A program made the translations under genes and the position numbers. From positions 1 through 27,035 of the forward strand of contig DAIOVG010000016.1 of assembly GCA_036759125.1 (NCBI GenBank): DNA of 27,035 bases. The letters run 5' to 3'. Source of the stretch: CAXXOK01 sp036759125 (GTDB lineage Bacteria; Bacillota; Clostridia; Christensenellales; Aristaeellaceae). The first letter of the stretch is position 1; each line of letters opens with the position of its first letter. Shown here piece by piece: positions 8,483 to 15,902 of the stretch. Below the pieces are notes generated by a model. It had not been told where the DNA came from. It searched no databases and saw only the letters and a program-made list of their open reading frames with translations.

Positions 8483-9277
8483 TTAGTTCCAGCGGCCGCC
8501 GCCGAAGCTTTGCTGTACGGGGAGCTCGGTATTGAGGAACGGGCAGTTGGCGGGGTCCATCGTCCGGTCGTTGGTCATAGTCTGCCGGTGCATGCCGCCC
8601 ATCGGAGCGGACGCGGTCTGCCAGGCGCTGTTGCGGCCGTACTGGGTGGTCTTCGCCGCCATGCGGGTTCCATAGGTCTGGTTCGCGGCGGCCATCCGGT
8701 TGCCGTAGGGCATGGTCTGGTCGTCCGTCTGCCAGCCGCCGCGGCCATAGGTCTGCACGGCATCGGCATCCACGCCCAAGCGCTCTGCGCCGCGGGTGAA
8801 GGCATTGAGATGGCTCTGGGAGGCGCGGATGAGGAAGTTGAACACAGCCTGTACATCCTCAGGCACGTCGCCCTGGGCGAGGAACGCCTCGTACATGGCG
8901 ATGTTGTTGATTTCCGCCTGCACGCCGATGGCGAAGGTTTCGGCCAGCGTTTCGGGAATGACAACGTTCTGGGCGGCGGTGTTCTCCGGTACGGCGATGC
9001 CGTAGGCTTCAAACAGGGGCTGCAGGAGCTGCTGGTGAACAAGCTCCGCCTGCATGATGTTTGCGTAGGGGTTGGTTACGCCAAAGGCTTCCTGGATGGC
9101 CGCATATTCGGCCTGGGCCATGTACTCGTCCTGCATGGCATAGGTCAGCATCTGCTCCAGGGTGTAGGTCTGGCCCTCGGTGACGGCCGCAGAGCCGAAG
9201 CCGTCGTCGGCCAGGGCTGCCAGGGGAAGGATTGCAAGCGCCAGGGTGAGGGTAACAAGTTTGATAAAGCGTTTCAT
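8483..9277 (-). CDS. Secreted ferritin-like DUF2202-type protein
   Basis: A 264-aa exported protein. A signal peptide (MKRFIKLVTLTLALAILPLAALA, cut before DDGFG) is followed by a four-helix ferritin-like domain of the DUF2202 type, roughly residues 38-160. Candidate metal ligands stand in order: Glu in DEYMAQAEY, ExxH in AELVHQQ, Glu in QAEINNIAMYE, and SQSHLNAF. The C-terminal ~80 residues are low-complexity, rich in Gln, Thr, Met, Gly and Arg, with repeated YG-R/N-MAA units. The ATG at 9277 is chosen because AAAGGAGA lies seven bases upstream; longer versions have no ribosome binding site. Function in this family is not established; metal binding or peroxide handling is inference. Confidence 0.8.
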   Translation of the reverse strand: MKRFIKLVTLTLALAILPLAALADDGFGSAAVTEGQTYTLEQMLTYAMQDEYMAQAEYAAIQEAFGVTNPYANIMQAELVHQQLLQPLFEAYGIAVPENTAAQNVVIPETLAETFAIGVQAEINNIAMYEAFLAQGDVPEDVQAVFNFLIRASQSHLNAFTRGAERLGVDADAVQTYGRGGWQTDDQTMPYGNRMAAANQTYGTRMAAKTTQYGRNSAWQTASAPMGGMHRQTMTNDRTMDPANCPFLNTELPVQQSFGGGRWN

Positions 9278-9492
9278 TGTTGGAATCTCCTTTACTCTTC
9301 GTGTTGCGGTGTTTGTTGCCGCACCCTTACTGTAACCGCCGAATGTGGCGGAAATATGGCGTTCCATGAACGGTTTTTTGGCGATTTCCGGCCGCAGGGC
9401 GCACAATGGAACCTTTCCGCGTTTCAATCGTCAAATAACCGTACAGATTTTTTGTAGATGCACAGTAACCGAAGCGATTCAGGAGGTATATG

Positions 9493-10206
9493 ATGAAAAA
9501 AACCATTGCGCTGCTTATGACAGCCCTGCTTCTGACCCTCTTTCTGCCCGCCCTGGCCGATACGCAGGAGACCCTGCAGGGAATGATTACCGAAACATCC
9601 GACGGATATTTTCTGCTTAACGACACAGCCCACGGCGAGGTGCGGGTCAACTACGACGATACAACCCAATGGGAGGGGCTTGCCGTGCCGCAAGTGGGGC
9701 AGTATGTGACTGTCGCCTATAACGGCATCATGACCCGGTCCATACCCCCGCAGGCGCAGGCACAGCGCGTTTCGCTGTATGTGCTGTCCGGCGTTGTGCT
9801 TGCGTACGATGGCGGCATGCACGCGCTTCTACTCGCAGCGCTTGACCTGGGCGAGGTGCTCGTGCTGCTGCCTGAAACCGCCGAAGCCTATCCTCCGGGC
9901 GATTTCGTAACCGTTTCGTATGATGGGATCGTCACCCGCTCTTATCCGGGCCAGATCAGCGCCCTTGCTGTACACCGCCACGAGCAGCTGGATGGCGTGA
10001 TTACCGCCGTGGGAGACGGCTTTATCACCCTTGGAGAGGGCGAAACCGCTGTGCGCGTGAACATTGACGGCAACACGCGCCTGTACGGCGAACTGTATAC
10101 GGGGGAACGCGCAGTGGTTTACTATTCCGGCATCATGGCACTGTCCATGCCGCCCCAGGCCTACGGCGAAATCATTCTGCCGTTCGATTACGGCAATATA
10201 AACTAA
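9493..10206 (+). CDS. Secreted protein with three tandem beta-rich repeats
   Basis: A 237-aa exported protein (signal peptide MKKTIALLMTALLLTLFLPALA). The mature part is three diverged ~65-residue repeats, each opening L(Q/S/D)G(M/V)I/V and closing on a shared Y-(N/D/S)-GI-(M/V) phrase: YNGIMTRSIPPQ, YDGIVTRSYPGQ and YSGIMALSMPPQ. The pattern suggests small beta-barrel (OB-like) modules, but I know no named family for it. AGGAGG six bases before the second of two adjacent ATGs favours 9493 over 9490. It stands back to back with the secreted ferritin-like gene, so a shared role outside the membrane is possible but unproven. Confidence 0.75.
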   Translation: MKKTIALLMTALLLTLFLPALADTQETLQGMITETSDGYFLLNDTAHGEVRVNYDDTTQWEGLAVPQVGQYVTVAYNGIMTRSIPPQAQAQRVSLYVLSGVVLAYDGGMHALLLAALDLGEVLVLLPETAEAYPPGDFVTVSYDGIVTRSYPGQISALAVHRHEQLDGVITAVGDGFITLGEGETAVRVNIDGNTRLYGELYTGERAVVYYSGIMALSMPPQAYGEIILPFDYGNIN

Positions 10207-10220
10207 ACCGCGGCAATGTA

Positions 10221-10255
10221 AAAAAGCGCTTTGCGATCATCGCAAAGCGCTTTTT
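10221..10255. terminator. Bidirectional intrinsic terminator
   Basis: A perfect 15-bp stem, AAAAAGCGCTTTGCG / CGCAAAGCGCTTTTT with an ATCAT loop, lies between the convergent repeat-protein and crcB genes. A- and T-runs on both sides allow it to serve both strands. Confidence 0.92.
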
Positions 10256-10262
10256 GCAGGCG

Positions 10263-10628
10263 TCACATCACAACTGCCCGGCCCAGCCACACCGCGCCAA
10301 GGCCGACCACCAGGCTCAAACCGATGTATAAAAGCCCCATGCCGAAGCCTTCGCCGCCCAGCAGCACCGTGCTTTCCAGCGCAAAGGTGGAAAACGTGGT
10401 AAACCCGCCGCAGATACCGATTTGCATAAAAGCCATCCAGTCGCTGTTGAACGCGGGGAACCTCACCGCGACTCCGGCCAGAATGCCGATCAGAAACGCG
10501 CCTGCAATATTGATCAGCAGCGTAACCACAGGAAATCCCGTGCGCTGCGCCAGTGGAAGCAGCGATAACAGATAGCGCAGCACCGCGCCGACAAAGCCCC
10601 CAAGCCCGATGATGAATACCGCGCGCAT
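10263..10628 (-). CDS. crcB: Fluoride channel CrcB/Fluc
   Basis: A 121-aa, four-helix membrane protein that works as an antiparallel dimer exporting fluoride from the cytoplasm. The family motif GGFTTFSTF (phenylalanine box and sodium site) is in the third helix region, preceded by the Asn-containing segment LLINIAGAFLIG; the N-terminal GGFVGAVLRY is also typical. The ATG at 10628 is chosen because AAGGAGAGG lies just upstream. There is a single copy in the window; some Firmicutes carry two adjacent copies. No fluoride (crcB) riboswitch fold is apparent in the 55-base leader. Confidence 0.93.
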   Translation of the reverse strand: MRAVFIIGLGGFVGAVLRYLLSLLPLAQRTGFPVVTLLINIAGAFLIGILAGVAVRFPAFNSDWMAFMQIGICGGFTTFSTFALESTVLLGGEGFGMGLLYIGLSLVVGLGAVWLGRAVVM

Positions 10629-10682
10629 GCGTCCGCCTCTCCTTCGCCGCAGGGGTCTGCCCCGCAAATCAAACTATCGCGT

Positions 10683-10711
10683 ATTGTATCGTATCCTTCC
10701 CCGGATTTCAA
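10683..10711 (-). promoter_or_regulatory. Promoter of crcB
   Basis: The minus strand has TTGAAA (-35) and TACAAT (-10) with a 17-base spacer, about 55 bases upstream of the crcB start, a close match to the sigma-A consensus. Confidence 0.75.
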
Positions 10712-10721
10712 GATTGGCCGT

Positions 10722-10750
10722 TTGACAGCGAAGGCGGAAAGGTGTTCAAT
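10722..10750 (+). promoter_or_regulatory. Promoter of the ferredoxin gene
   Basis: The plus strand has a perfect TTGACA (-35), then 17 bases, then TTCAAT (-10, 4 of 6 consensus). It lies 100 bases before the ferredoxin start and is back to back with the crcB promoter, their -35 boxes only 10 bases apart. Confidence 0.65.
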
Positions 10751-10849
10751 GGAACTAAGCATTCCCTTGCGTCGGAAACCGTAAGCCATAAAAATGCCGG
10801 GTTTCGATTCCCATTCCCTATCAACAAAAACAACAAGGAGGACAGCACA

Positions 10850-11038
10850 ATGAAAGCATCCATCGACCGTTCCGGCTGCATCGGCTGTGAGCTGTGCGCG
10901 GAGGTCTGCCCCGACGTGTTCCGCATGGCGGACGACGGCCTGGCCGAGGTGTACGTGGACGAGGTCCCCGCATCCCTTGTGGATAAGGCCAGGGAGGCCG
11001 AAGAAAACTGCCCCGCCTCGGTGATCACAGTCAGCTGA
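10850..11038 (+). CDS. Single-cluster [4Fe-4S] ferredoxin
   Basis: A 62-aa cytoplasmic electron carrier. Cys10, Cys13 and Cys16 (CIGCELC) with Cys54 (NCP) fit one [4Fe-4S] cluster, as in the Thermotoga-type mono-cluster ferredoxins. Cys20 occupies the position that forms a disulfide in some relatives, but the partner cysteine is absent here. The sequence is strongly acidic, as usual. AAGGAGG lies eight bases before the ATG. It is transcribed alone, from a promoter with a 100-base leader to a terminator, so its partner enzyme cannot be told from context. Confidence 0.92.
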   Translation: MKASIDRSGCIGCELCAEVCPDVFRMADDGLAEVYVDEVPASLVDKAREAEENCPASVITVS

Positions 11039-11061
11039 TTCACCCCCCGCACGTATGCGCG

Positions 11062-11090
11062 CAAGCAGGCTTACGCCTGCTTGTTTTTCT
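11062..11090 (+). terminator. Intrinsic terminator after the ferredoxin gene
   Basis: A 9-bp perfect stem (CAAGCAGGC/GCCTGCTTG, TTAC loop) is followed by TTTTTCTTTT on the plus strand, about 25 bases after the stop. Confidence 0.9.
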
Positions 11091-11253
11091 TTTGTATCTC
11101 TTGCAAACCGGACCGAATCCGCCCAAGAATGTGTACTGTGAGCCGCAAATGTTGTTACGATTTTGCTACTCTTGGTACTTTTTGGCGGCTTATGGTTTGA
11201 ACTATTGCAAAGATCATGGTAGGGTATAAGGGAAACCAAATAGAAAGGAAGTT

Positions 11254-12252
11254 ATGTGCAACATGAGGAAAATTCTCGTACTTCTGGTGACCGCTATGAC
11301 TGTTCTTACTCTCCTTGGAGGCGCCGCGCTGGCGGAAACCACCCATACCGTATTCGCGGATGCGGGCTGGGACAGCATTCGCCTGCACAATGCCGTTGCC
11401 GCTTATATCGGCGAAACCGCCTATGCGCTGGATACCGAGGAGATTTCCGGATCGACCCCGATTACCTACGCCGGGTTGATCAATGGAGATGTTTCTGTAT
11501 ATATGGAGCTTTGGACCGACAACCTAGCCTCCTACAGCGATGATATTGCCGCAGGCAAGTTTGTGGAGCTCGGTGTGAACTTCGACGATAACGCCCAGGG
11601 CTTCTATGTACCCCGCTATGTTATTGAAGGCGACGCCGAGCGCGGCATTGAGCCCATGGCACCCGACCTGAAATCCGTCGCCGACCTGAAAAATTACGCC
11701 GACGTGTTCGTCGATCCCGAAGAGCCCGATATGGGCCGCATCTACGGCGCCATTTCCAGCTGGGATATCGACCTGATCATGCGCAGCAAGTACGAATTTT
11801 ACGGCATCAACGAAACCTTCAACTATATGGATCCCGGCTCCGATGCCGCGCTAGCCGCCGCGTTTGCCTCCGCCTATAAAAAGGGCGAAGCCATTGTGGG
11901 CTACTATTGGGAGCCGACCTGGCTGACCGGCAAGTACGACCTGGTGCTTTTGGAAGACGCCCCCTACGATCCCGAGCTGTACCCCCTGGGCCAGTGCGAG
12001 TGCCCCAGTGTTGCGGTCACCATCGGCGTGAGCAACGATTTCTACGCCGCCGCGCCGGAGTTCTGTGAATTCTTAAGCAAGTATCACACGTCCAGCGCGC
12101 TGACCGCCGAAGCGCTGACCTATATTATGGACAACGACGCTTCGTACGAGGATGCCGCCAAGTGGTTCCTCGCCAAAAACGACGCGCTTTTGGACGAATG
12201 GCTGCCCGCCGACAAGGCACAGCTTGTGCGCGACGCGCTGGCCGCAGAATAA
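11254..12252 (+). CDS. Glycine betaine/proline-type ABC transporter substrate-binding protein
   Basis: A 332-aa OpuAC/ProX-type extracellular binding protein, the first gene of a three-gene importer for a compatible solute such as glycine betaine, choline or proline. It has a signal peptide (hydrophobic residues 5-23, then GGAALA-ETTH), then the family's DAGWDSIRLHNAVAAYI opening and a Trp/Tyr-rich second lobe (YYWEPTWLTGKYDLV) suited to a quaternary-amine aromatic cage. No lipobox cysteine is present, unlike most Gram-positive binding proteins, so anchoring is unclear. AAAGGAAG precedes the ATG at 11254; an ATG at 11263 is the alternative. The exact substrate cannot be fixed. Confidence 0.9.
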   Translation: MCNMRKILVLLVTAMTVLTLLGGAALAETTHTVFADAGWDSIRLHNAVAAYIGETAYALDTEEISGSTPITYAGLINGDVSVYMELWTDNLASYSDDIAAGKFVELGVNFDDNAQGFYVPRYVIEGDAERGIEPMAPDLKSVADLKNYADVFVDPEEPDMGRIYGAISSWDIDLIMRSKYEFYGINETFNYMDPGSDAALAAAFASAYKKGEAIVGYYWEPTWLTGKYDLVLLEDAPYDPELYPLGQCECPSVAVTIGVSNDFYAAAPEFCEFLSKYHTSSALTAEALTYIMDNDASYEDAAKWFLAKNDALLDEWLPADKAQLVRDALAAE

Positions 12253-12286
12253 ACCCTGCCGCCCGGCACTGAACAACGCTGACAAT

Positions 12287-12331
12287 CCGATAAAATTCAC
12301 GGCCCGTGATTGCGACCGTGAATTTTATTGG
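12287..12331 (+). promoter_or_regulatory. Intercistronic hairpin between binding-protein and permease genes
   Basis: CCGATAAAATTCACGG pairs with CCGTGAATTTTATTGG across a 13-base loop: 16 pairs with one G-U. It lies 35 bases after the binding-protein stop and 65 bases before the permease start. Such hairpins commonly protect the upstream message or partly terminate transcription, so that more binding protein than permease is made; that role is inferred here. Confidence 0.75.
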
Positions 12332-12395
12332 GTTTGCGCCCAGCATACCGCCGCACCCCGCGACCCGATTCCCAACCCTGAAGGAGGAGGCTTTC

Positions 12396-13262
12396 ATGCC
12401 AGATTGGCTGCTTCGGTTTCCTGAAACGATTTCCATCAACATTCAGGATCCAATCAATGATGCCATCGACTATATTCTCATCCACTGGGATGCGTTTTTC
12501 GATGGATTCACCAACGTTCTGCTGGCGCTTTTACGGTCTGTCGGCTCGGTGATTAACCTCATCCCCTGGTGGGTGATGATCCTGCTGGTGTTCACCCTCA
12601 CCGTGCGGATGACCAAAAAGGTATCCCGCGCGATTTTCTATTCGCTTTTATTGTTTTTCATCGGCGCAGTCGGCCTTTGGTCGCTGATGTACGAAACGCT
12701 GACGATCATCGTCACCTCGGTCATCATCTCGCTGTTGCTCGGGTTTCCGCTGGGCATTCTGATTTCGTTTTCAAAGCGCAGCTATGCGATTGTACGGCCC
12801 GTACTGGATACCATGCAGACCATGCCGAGCTTTGTGTACCTCATCCCGGCGGTGATGCTGTTTGGGCTTGGCAACCCGCCAGCGGTGATCGCCACCACGA
12901 TATACGCGATTCCGCCCATCGTGCGGCTGACCTGCCACGGCATACAGCAGGTGGACCGCGAGGTGGTGGAGGCCAGTAACGCCTTTGGCGCCACCAAGCT
13001 GCAAACCCTGATCAAGGTGCAGATACCCCAGGCCATGCCGACCATCATGACCGGCGTGAACCAGACCATTATGATGGCGATCGCCATGGTGGTGACCTGC
13101 TCCATGATCGGCGCACGCGGCCTTGGCGCGGAGGTCATCTCCGGCATTAATCGGCTGGACAGCGGCCGCGGCTTTGCGGCGGGCACCGCGATTGTCATCG
13201 TCGCGATCGTCATGGACCGGCTGACACAGAGTATTTTCAAAAAAGATGGTGAAGCCCTATGA
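12396..13262 (+). CDS. Glycine betaine/proline-type ABC transporter permease
   Basis: A 288-aa membrane protein of the ProW/OpuAB type (BPD_transp_1 fold), forming the translocation channel of the importer. It has about six hydrophobic helices, from NLIPWWVMILLVFTL onward, and the cytoplasmic coupling motif EASNAFGATKLQTLIKVQIPQA that docks with the ATPase. The ATG at 12396 is preferred because AAGGAGGAGG lies just upstream; the frame is open further back without a ribosome binding site. The stop overlaps the ATPase start as ATGA. Confidence 0.93.
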   Translation: MPDWLLRFPETISINIQDPINDAIDYILIHWDAFFDGFTNVLLALLRSVGSVINLIPWWVMILLVFTLTVRMTKKVSRAIFYSLLLFFIGAVGLWSLMYETLTIIVTSVIISLLLGFPLGILISFSKRSYAIVRPVLDTMQTMPSFVYLIPAVMLFGLGNPPAVIATTIYAIPPIVRLTCHGIQQVDREVVEASNAFGATKLQTLIKVQIPQAMPTIMTGVNQTIMMAIAMVVTCSMIGARGLGAEVISGINRLDSGRGFAAGTAIVIVAIVMDRLTQSIFKKDGEAL

Positions 13263-14446
13263 GTACGGCAGTCAACGATACGATTCTCCGGGTTGAGAAC
13301 TTATATAAGCTTTACGGAGCCAACAAGCAGGCAGCCAAAAAGCTGCTGTCCAAGGGTGTAGGCAAGGAAGAGATCGCCAAGCAAACCGGCGTTACAGTGG
13401 CCGTAAACAACGTCTCGTTTTCGGTCAAACGCGGGGAGATTTACGTGCTGATCGGCCTGTCCGGCTCCGGTAAATCCACCGTGGTGCGCTGCCTGAACAT
13501 GCTCAACCGCCCAACCTCGGGCAAGATTTTTCTGGAAGGCAGCGAGATCGAAAAATTCGACAAGCAGGAGCTTTTGGATATGCGCCGGGAGAAAATTTCC
13601 ATGGTGTTCCAGAGCTTCGGGCTGATGTCCCACCGCAATGTGCTATCCAATGTGGCCTACGGGCTGGAGGTGCGGGGCGTGAAGAAGGCCGAGCGCGAGC
13701 AAAAGGCCATGGAAATGATCGCCATGGTGGGGCTGGACGGCTGGGAGCATAACAGCATCCAGAGCCTGTCGGGCGGCATGCGCCAGCGCGTGGGCCTGGC
13801 GCGCGCCCTGGCCAACGACCCCGACGTGCTGCTGATGGACGAGCCTTTTTCGGCGCTTGATCCCCTGGTGCGCCGGGATATGCAGTTTGAGCTGCTAACC
13901 ATCCAGAAAAAGCTCAACAAAACGATCATATTCATCACCCACGACATCAACGAGGCGTTCAAGCTGGGCAATACCGTGTCCATCATGAAGGACGGCGAGA
14001 TCATCCAAACGGCGACGCCGGAGGAGATGACCACCAACCCGGCGGACGATTATGTGAAGGATTTTATCGACAGCGCCGACAAAGCGCAGATTTTCTTCGT
14101 CAAGCATATTATGCAGACGCCCGATTGCCTCATCCACTCCCGCGACGGCGTTTTGAGCGCGCTCAAGCAGATGCAGCGCCACAGCCTGTCCAGCGCCTAT
14201 GTGGTGGACGACAATATGGGCTTTGTGGGCATCCTGCCGCTGGAGCAGGCCCTGCGCGTGAAGGAGAAGGAGCTCTCCTTTGCCGATGCCATCGTGAGGG
14301 ATATTCCCTCCGCCTCGCCGGAAACGCAGATCGCCGACGTGCTTCCGCTGGCCGCCGAGGCCAGATTCCCCATCCCCGTCGTGGATGAATTCGGCCGCTT
14401 CTGCGGCATTGTATCCAAGGCCGCGGTGATCGGCTCGCTGACCTGA
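13259..14446 (+). CDS. Glycine betaine/proline-type ABC transporter ATPase with CBS domains
   Basis: A 395-aa ProV/OpuAA-type ATPase that powers the importer. Walker A is GLSGSGKST (66-74), the signature is LSGGMRQRVGLARAL, Walker B is VLLMDEPFSALDP, and the switch histidine is in FITHDINEA. The N-terminal extension ANKQAAKKLLSKG is typical of this subfamily. The C-terminal ~120 residues form a CBS-domain pair, which in OpuA senses ionic strength or cyclic-di-AMP and gates transport. Coupling to the permease is by ATGA overlap. A terminator follows the stop. Confidence 0.95.
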   Translation: MSTAVNDTILRVENLYKLYGANKQAAKKLLSKGVGKEEIAKQTGVTVAVNNVSFSVKRGEIYVLIGLSGSGKSTVVRCLNMLNRPTSGKIFLEGSEIEKFDKQELLDMRREKISMVFQSFGLMSHRNVLSNVAYGLEVRGVKKAEREQKAMEMIAMVGLDGWEHNSIQSLSGGMRQRVGLARALANDPDVLLMDEPFSALDPLVRRDMQFELLTIQKKLNKTIIFITHDINEAFKLGNTVSIMKDGEIIQTATPEEMTTNPADDYVKDFIDSADKAQIFFVKHIMQTPDCLIHSRDGVLSALKQMQRHSLSSAYVVDDNMGFVGILPLEQALRVKEKELSFADAIVRDIPSASPETQIADVLPLAAEARFPIPVVDEFGRFCGIVSKAAVIGSLT

Positions 14447-14455
14447 CCAAAACAC

Positions 14456-14483
14456 AAAAAAGCCCCTGCAAGGGGGCTTTTTT
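14456..14483 (+). terminator. Intrinsic terminator of the ABC transporter operon
   Basis: An AGCCCC/GGGGCT stem extended by a flanking A-run/T-run lies 10 bases after the ATPase stop, with TTTTTT on the plus strand. Confidence 0.88.
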
Positions 14484-14513
14484 ATGTCAAACCTTTTTGG
14501 CAAACACAATAAC

Positions 14514-14637
14514 AGCCTGTTTAATAGCTTGAAATGGCAGGAGGCAAGGGTAATAAGGGGTTTAGCTTACTTATGCGTAAGTGATGCCCCTTGTTACCCC
14601 GCAGCTGACAACGCAGATCGGGTTTTGCAGACAGGCT
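14514..14637 (+). repeat. Family 2 structured repeat, copy 1 (possible small RNA)
   Basis: A ~124-bp element whose ends pair as AGCCTGT (14514) with ACAGGCT (14631). Inside, GGTAATAAGGGG (14549-14560) pairs with CCCCTTGTTACC (14587-14598), and CTTAC (14566) with GTAAG (14577). A second copy lies at 24386-24510 in the same orientation, about 70% alike by eye, with different bases but the same helices. Here it sits between a terminator on its left (14456-14483) and one on its right (14641-14662), both pointing rightward, so it could be an independently transcribed RNA. No promoter is convincing. Confidence 0.75.
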
Positions 14638-14640
14638 GAG

Positions 14641-14662
14641 AGCCCCCGCAAGGGGGCTTTTT
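14641..14662 (+). terminator. Intrinsic terminator after family 2 copy 1
   Basis: AGCCCCC/GGGGGCT with a GCAA loop is followed by TTTTT on the plus strand, immediately after the repeat element and abutting the holin stop. On the minus strand no T-run follows, so it mainly serves rightward transcription. Confidence 0.75.
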
Positions 14663-14664
14663 GC

Positions 14665-15099
14665 TTATTCTGCCGATTCCGCCTCGCCAGCCTTTTCCCC
14701 CAGCAGCTCCTTGAGCTTTTTGGGGAAGGGCACACCGGCAAGGTTCAGGTTTTCCATCAGGGAGATGCCTTCGTTGGCAACGTAGAACCAGCATACCGCG
14801 TCGCGAAACATGGCGTTGTTCTGCCCCAGCGCGCGATCCAAAAGCGCGGCCACGAGCACAACCATGAGCATCAGCCCCTTGCGGATCAGCCCCACCGCCC
14901 CCACCTTGGAGGACAGGCCGCCGTACTCCGTTTTCAGGCTTTTGCCCATCCACGCCACCAGCGTGCCGCTGATATAGTCGGCAATCATACAGGCCAAAAG
15001 CACGGTCATCAGCCAGCTCCACCCGCCCAGCGCGCCTGCGACGGCGCCGATCGCCGCCGCGAAAACCTTGAGCGCCTTATCCCAAATCTGTCCCATCAT
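14665..15099 (-). CDS. Phage holin
   Basis: A 144-aa membrane protein of the toxin-secretion/phage-lysis holin family (Bacteriophage_holin_4 type). Hydrophobic segments lie at AAAIGAVAGALGGWSWLMTVLLACMIA (cut by a short turn) and GLMLMVVLVAALLD, and the family motif ADYISGTLVAW followed by KSLKTEYGGLSSKVG is present. It permeabilises the membrane so that the endolysin reaches the wall. GGAGG precedes two adjacent ATGs (15099, 15096). It overlaps the endolysin end by 23 bases and is the last prophage gene before host DNA. Confidence 0.88.
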   Translation of the reverse strand: MMGQIWDKALKVFAAAIGAVAGALGGWSWLMTVLLACMIADYISGTLVAWMGKSLKTEYGGLSSKVGAVGLIRKGLMLMVVLVAALLDRALGQNNAMFRDAVCWFYVANEGISLMENLNLAGVPFPKKLKELLGEKAGEAESAE

Positions 15100-15856
15100 A
15101 CGATCCTCCGATTGCTTGATTGACGGCATGAACCAGCGCCGCCCAGGTTCTGGGGCCCACAACGCCGTCCGCCTCCAGGCTCTGCTGCCGCTGAAACTCA
15201 CGCACAGCCTGCTCGGTCAGCGGGCCGAAGCGCCCGTCCACCGCCAGGGTGCCGCCCAGCTTGTTGAGCCCCGTTTGCAGCTCCCGCACGCCGTTGCCCA
15301 TGCAGCCGGACTTGAACGTAAGCCTGGAAAAGCGCGGCTTCCAAGCCTGAACCGCCGGAGCCGCGACCGCTGCGGCTTGCGCACCTTCGGGCAGGCCGTA
15401 ATCCACGCCGCCGATCAGCCCGTAGGCGTTGGGGCCGCCGTTTACGATGCTCGCGTCATAAAACAAACGCGTGGTAACCATAAGGTTTGAAGCGCTGGCG
15501 TGCACCAGCATATCGTCGGACACCTTCACGTATACGTGCCAGGCATTACCCTCGTCGTCCTGGTAGATATCGGGCTCCCCGCCATCGTGATCGACAATGA
15601 AGACCAGCGCGCCCAGGGGGATTTTGCCAAAGCGTGCAACACCGTCCTCAATACTGCCCTTGACGGTGACCAGATTGCGCCACATATCGTTGGTGCCGCG
15701 ATAGTCGGCCTGTAAGCCCAGCTCCCGCAGCGTCCATTCCACCAGCCCCTGGCAGTCCATGCCCTTGAGGGTTTCGCCGCCCAGCACATAGGGAATGGTG
15801 CCCATCAGCAAAAGGCTCTTGGCCTTCTGGGCCACCTGCTCGCCTGTAATCATCAC
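15077..15856 (-). CDS. Endolysin: NlpC/P60-like peptidase with peptidoglycan-binding domain
   Basis: A 259-aa phage lysis enzyme. The N-terminal ~150 residues look like an NlpC/P60-type cysteine peptidase: Cys35 in MDCQGLVEW is the expected nucleophile, and HASASN the expected histidine region. The C-terminal ~70 residues are a PG_binding_1 domain (GNGVRELQTGLNKLGGTLAVDGRFGP, then VREFQRQQSLEADGVVGPRTW). A Pro/Ala linker joins them. GGAGA stands six bases before a GTG start, with an ATG one codon later as the alternative. There is no signal peptide, consistent with release by the adjacent holin. Confidence 0.85.
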   Translation of the reverse strand: MMITGEQVAQKAKSLLLMGTIPYVLGGETLKGMDCQGLVEWTLRELGLQADYRGTNDMWRNLVTVKGSIEDGVARFGKIPLGALVFIVDHDGGEPDIYQDDEGNAWHVYVKVSDDMLVHASASNLMVTTRLFYDASIVNGGPNAYGLIGGVDYGLPEGAQAAAVAAPAVQAWKPRFSRLTFKSGCMGNGVRELQTGLNKLGGTLAVDGRFGPLTEQAVREFQRQQSLEADGVVGPRTWAALVHAVNQAIGGSYDGTDLG

Positions 15857-15902
15857 TTCGATTCTCCTTTTTTAGCGTATGCTTGCATCGTTCCACACGA
15901 AA

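Noticed and set aside
8396..9457. A 353-codon open frame on the plus strand opposite the ferritin-like gene
   Set aside because: It is a shadow of the minus-strand gene: no ribosome binding site, no domain, and a low-complexity Gly/Val/His composition from antisense reading; the minus-strand frame has a signal peptide and conserved motifs.
10629..10682. A fluoride riboswitch before crcB
   Set aside because: The leader is only about 55 bases after the -10 box and lacks the conserved pseudoknot pattern of the crcB motif.
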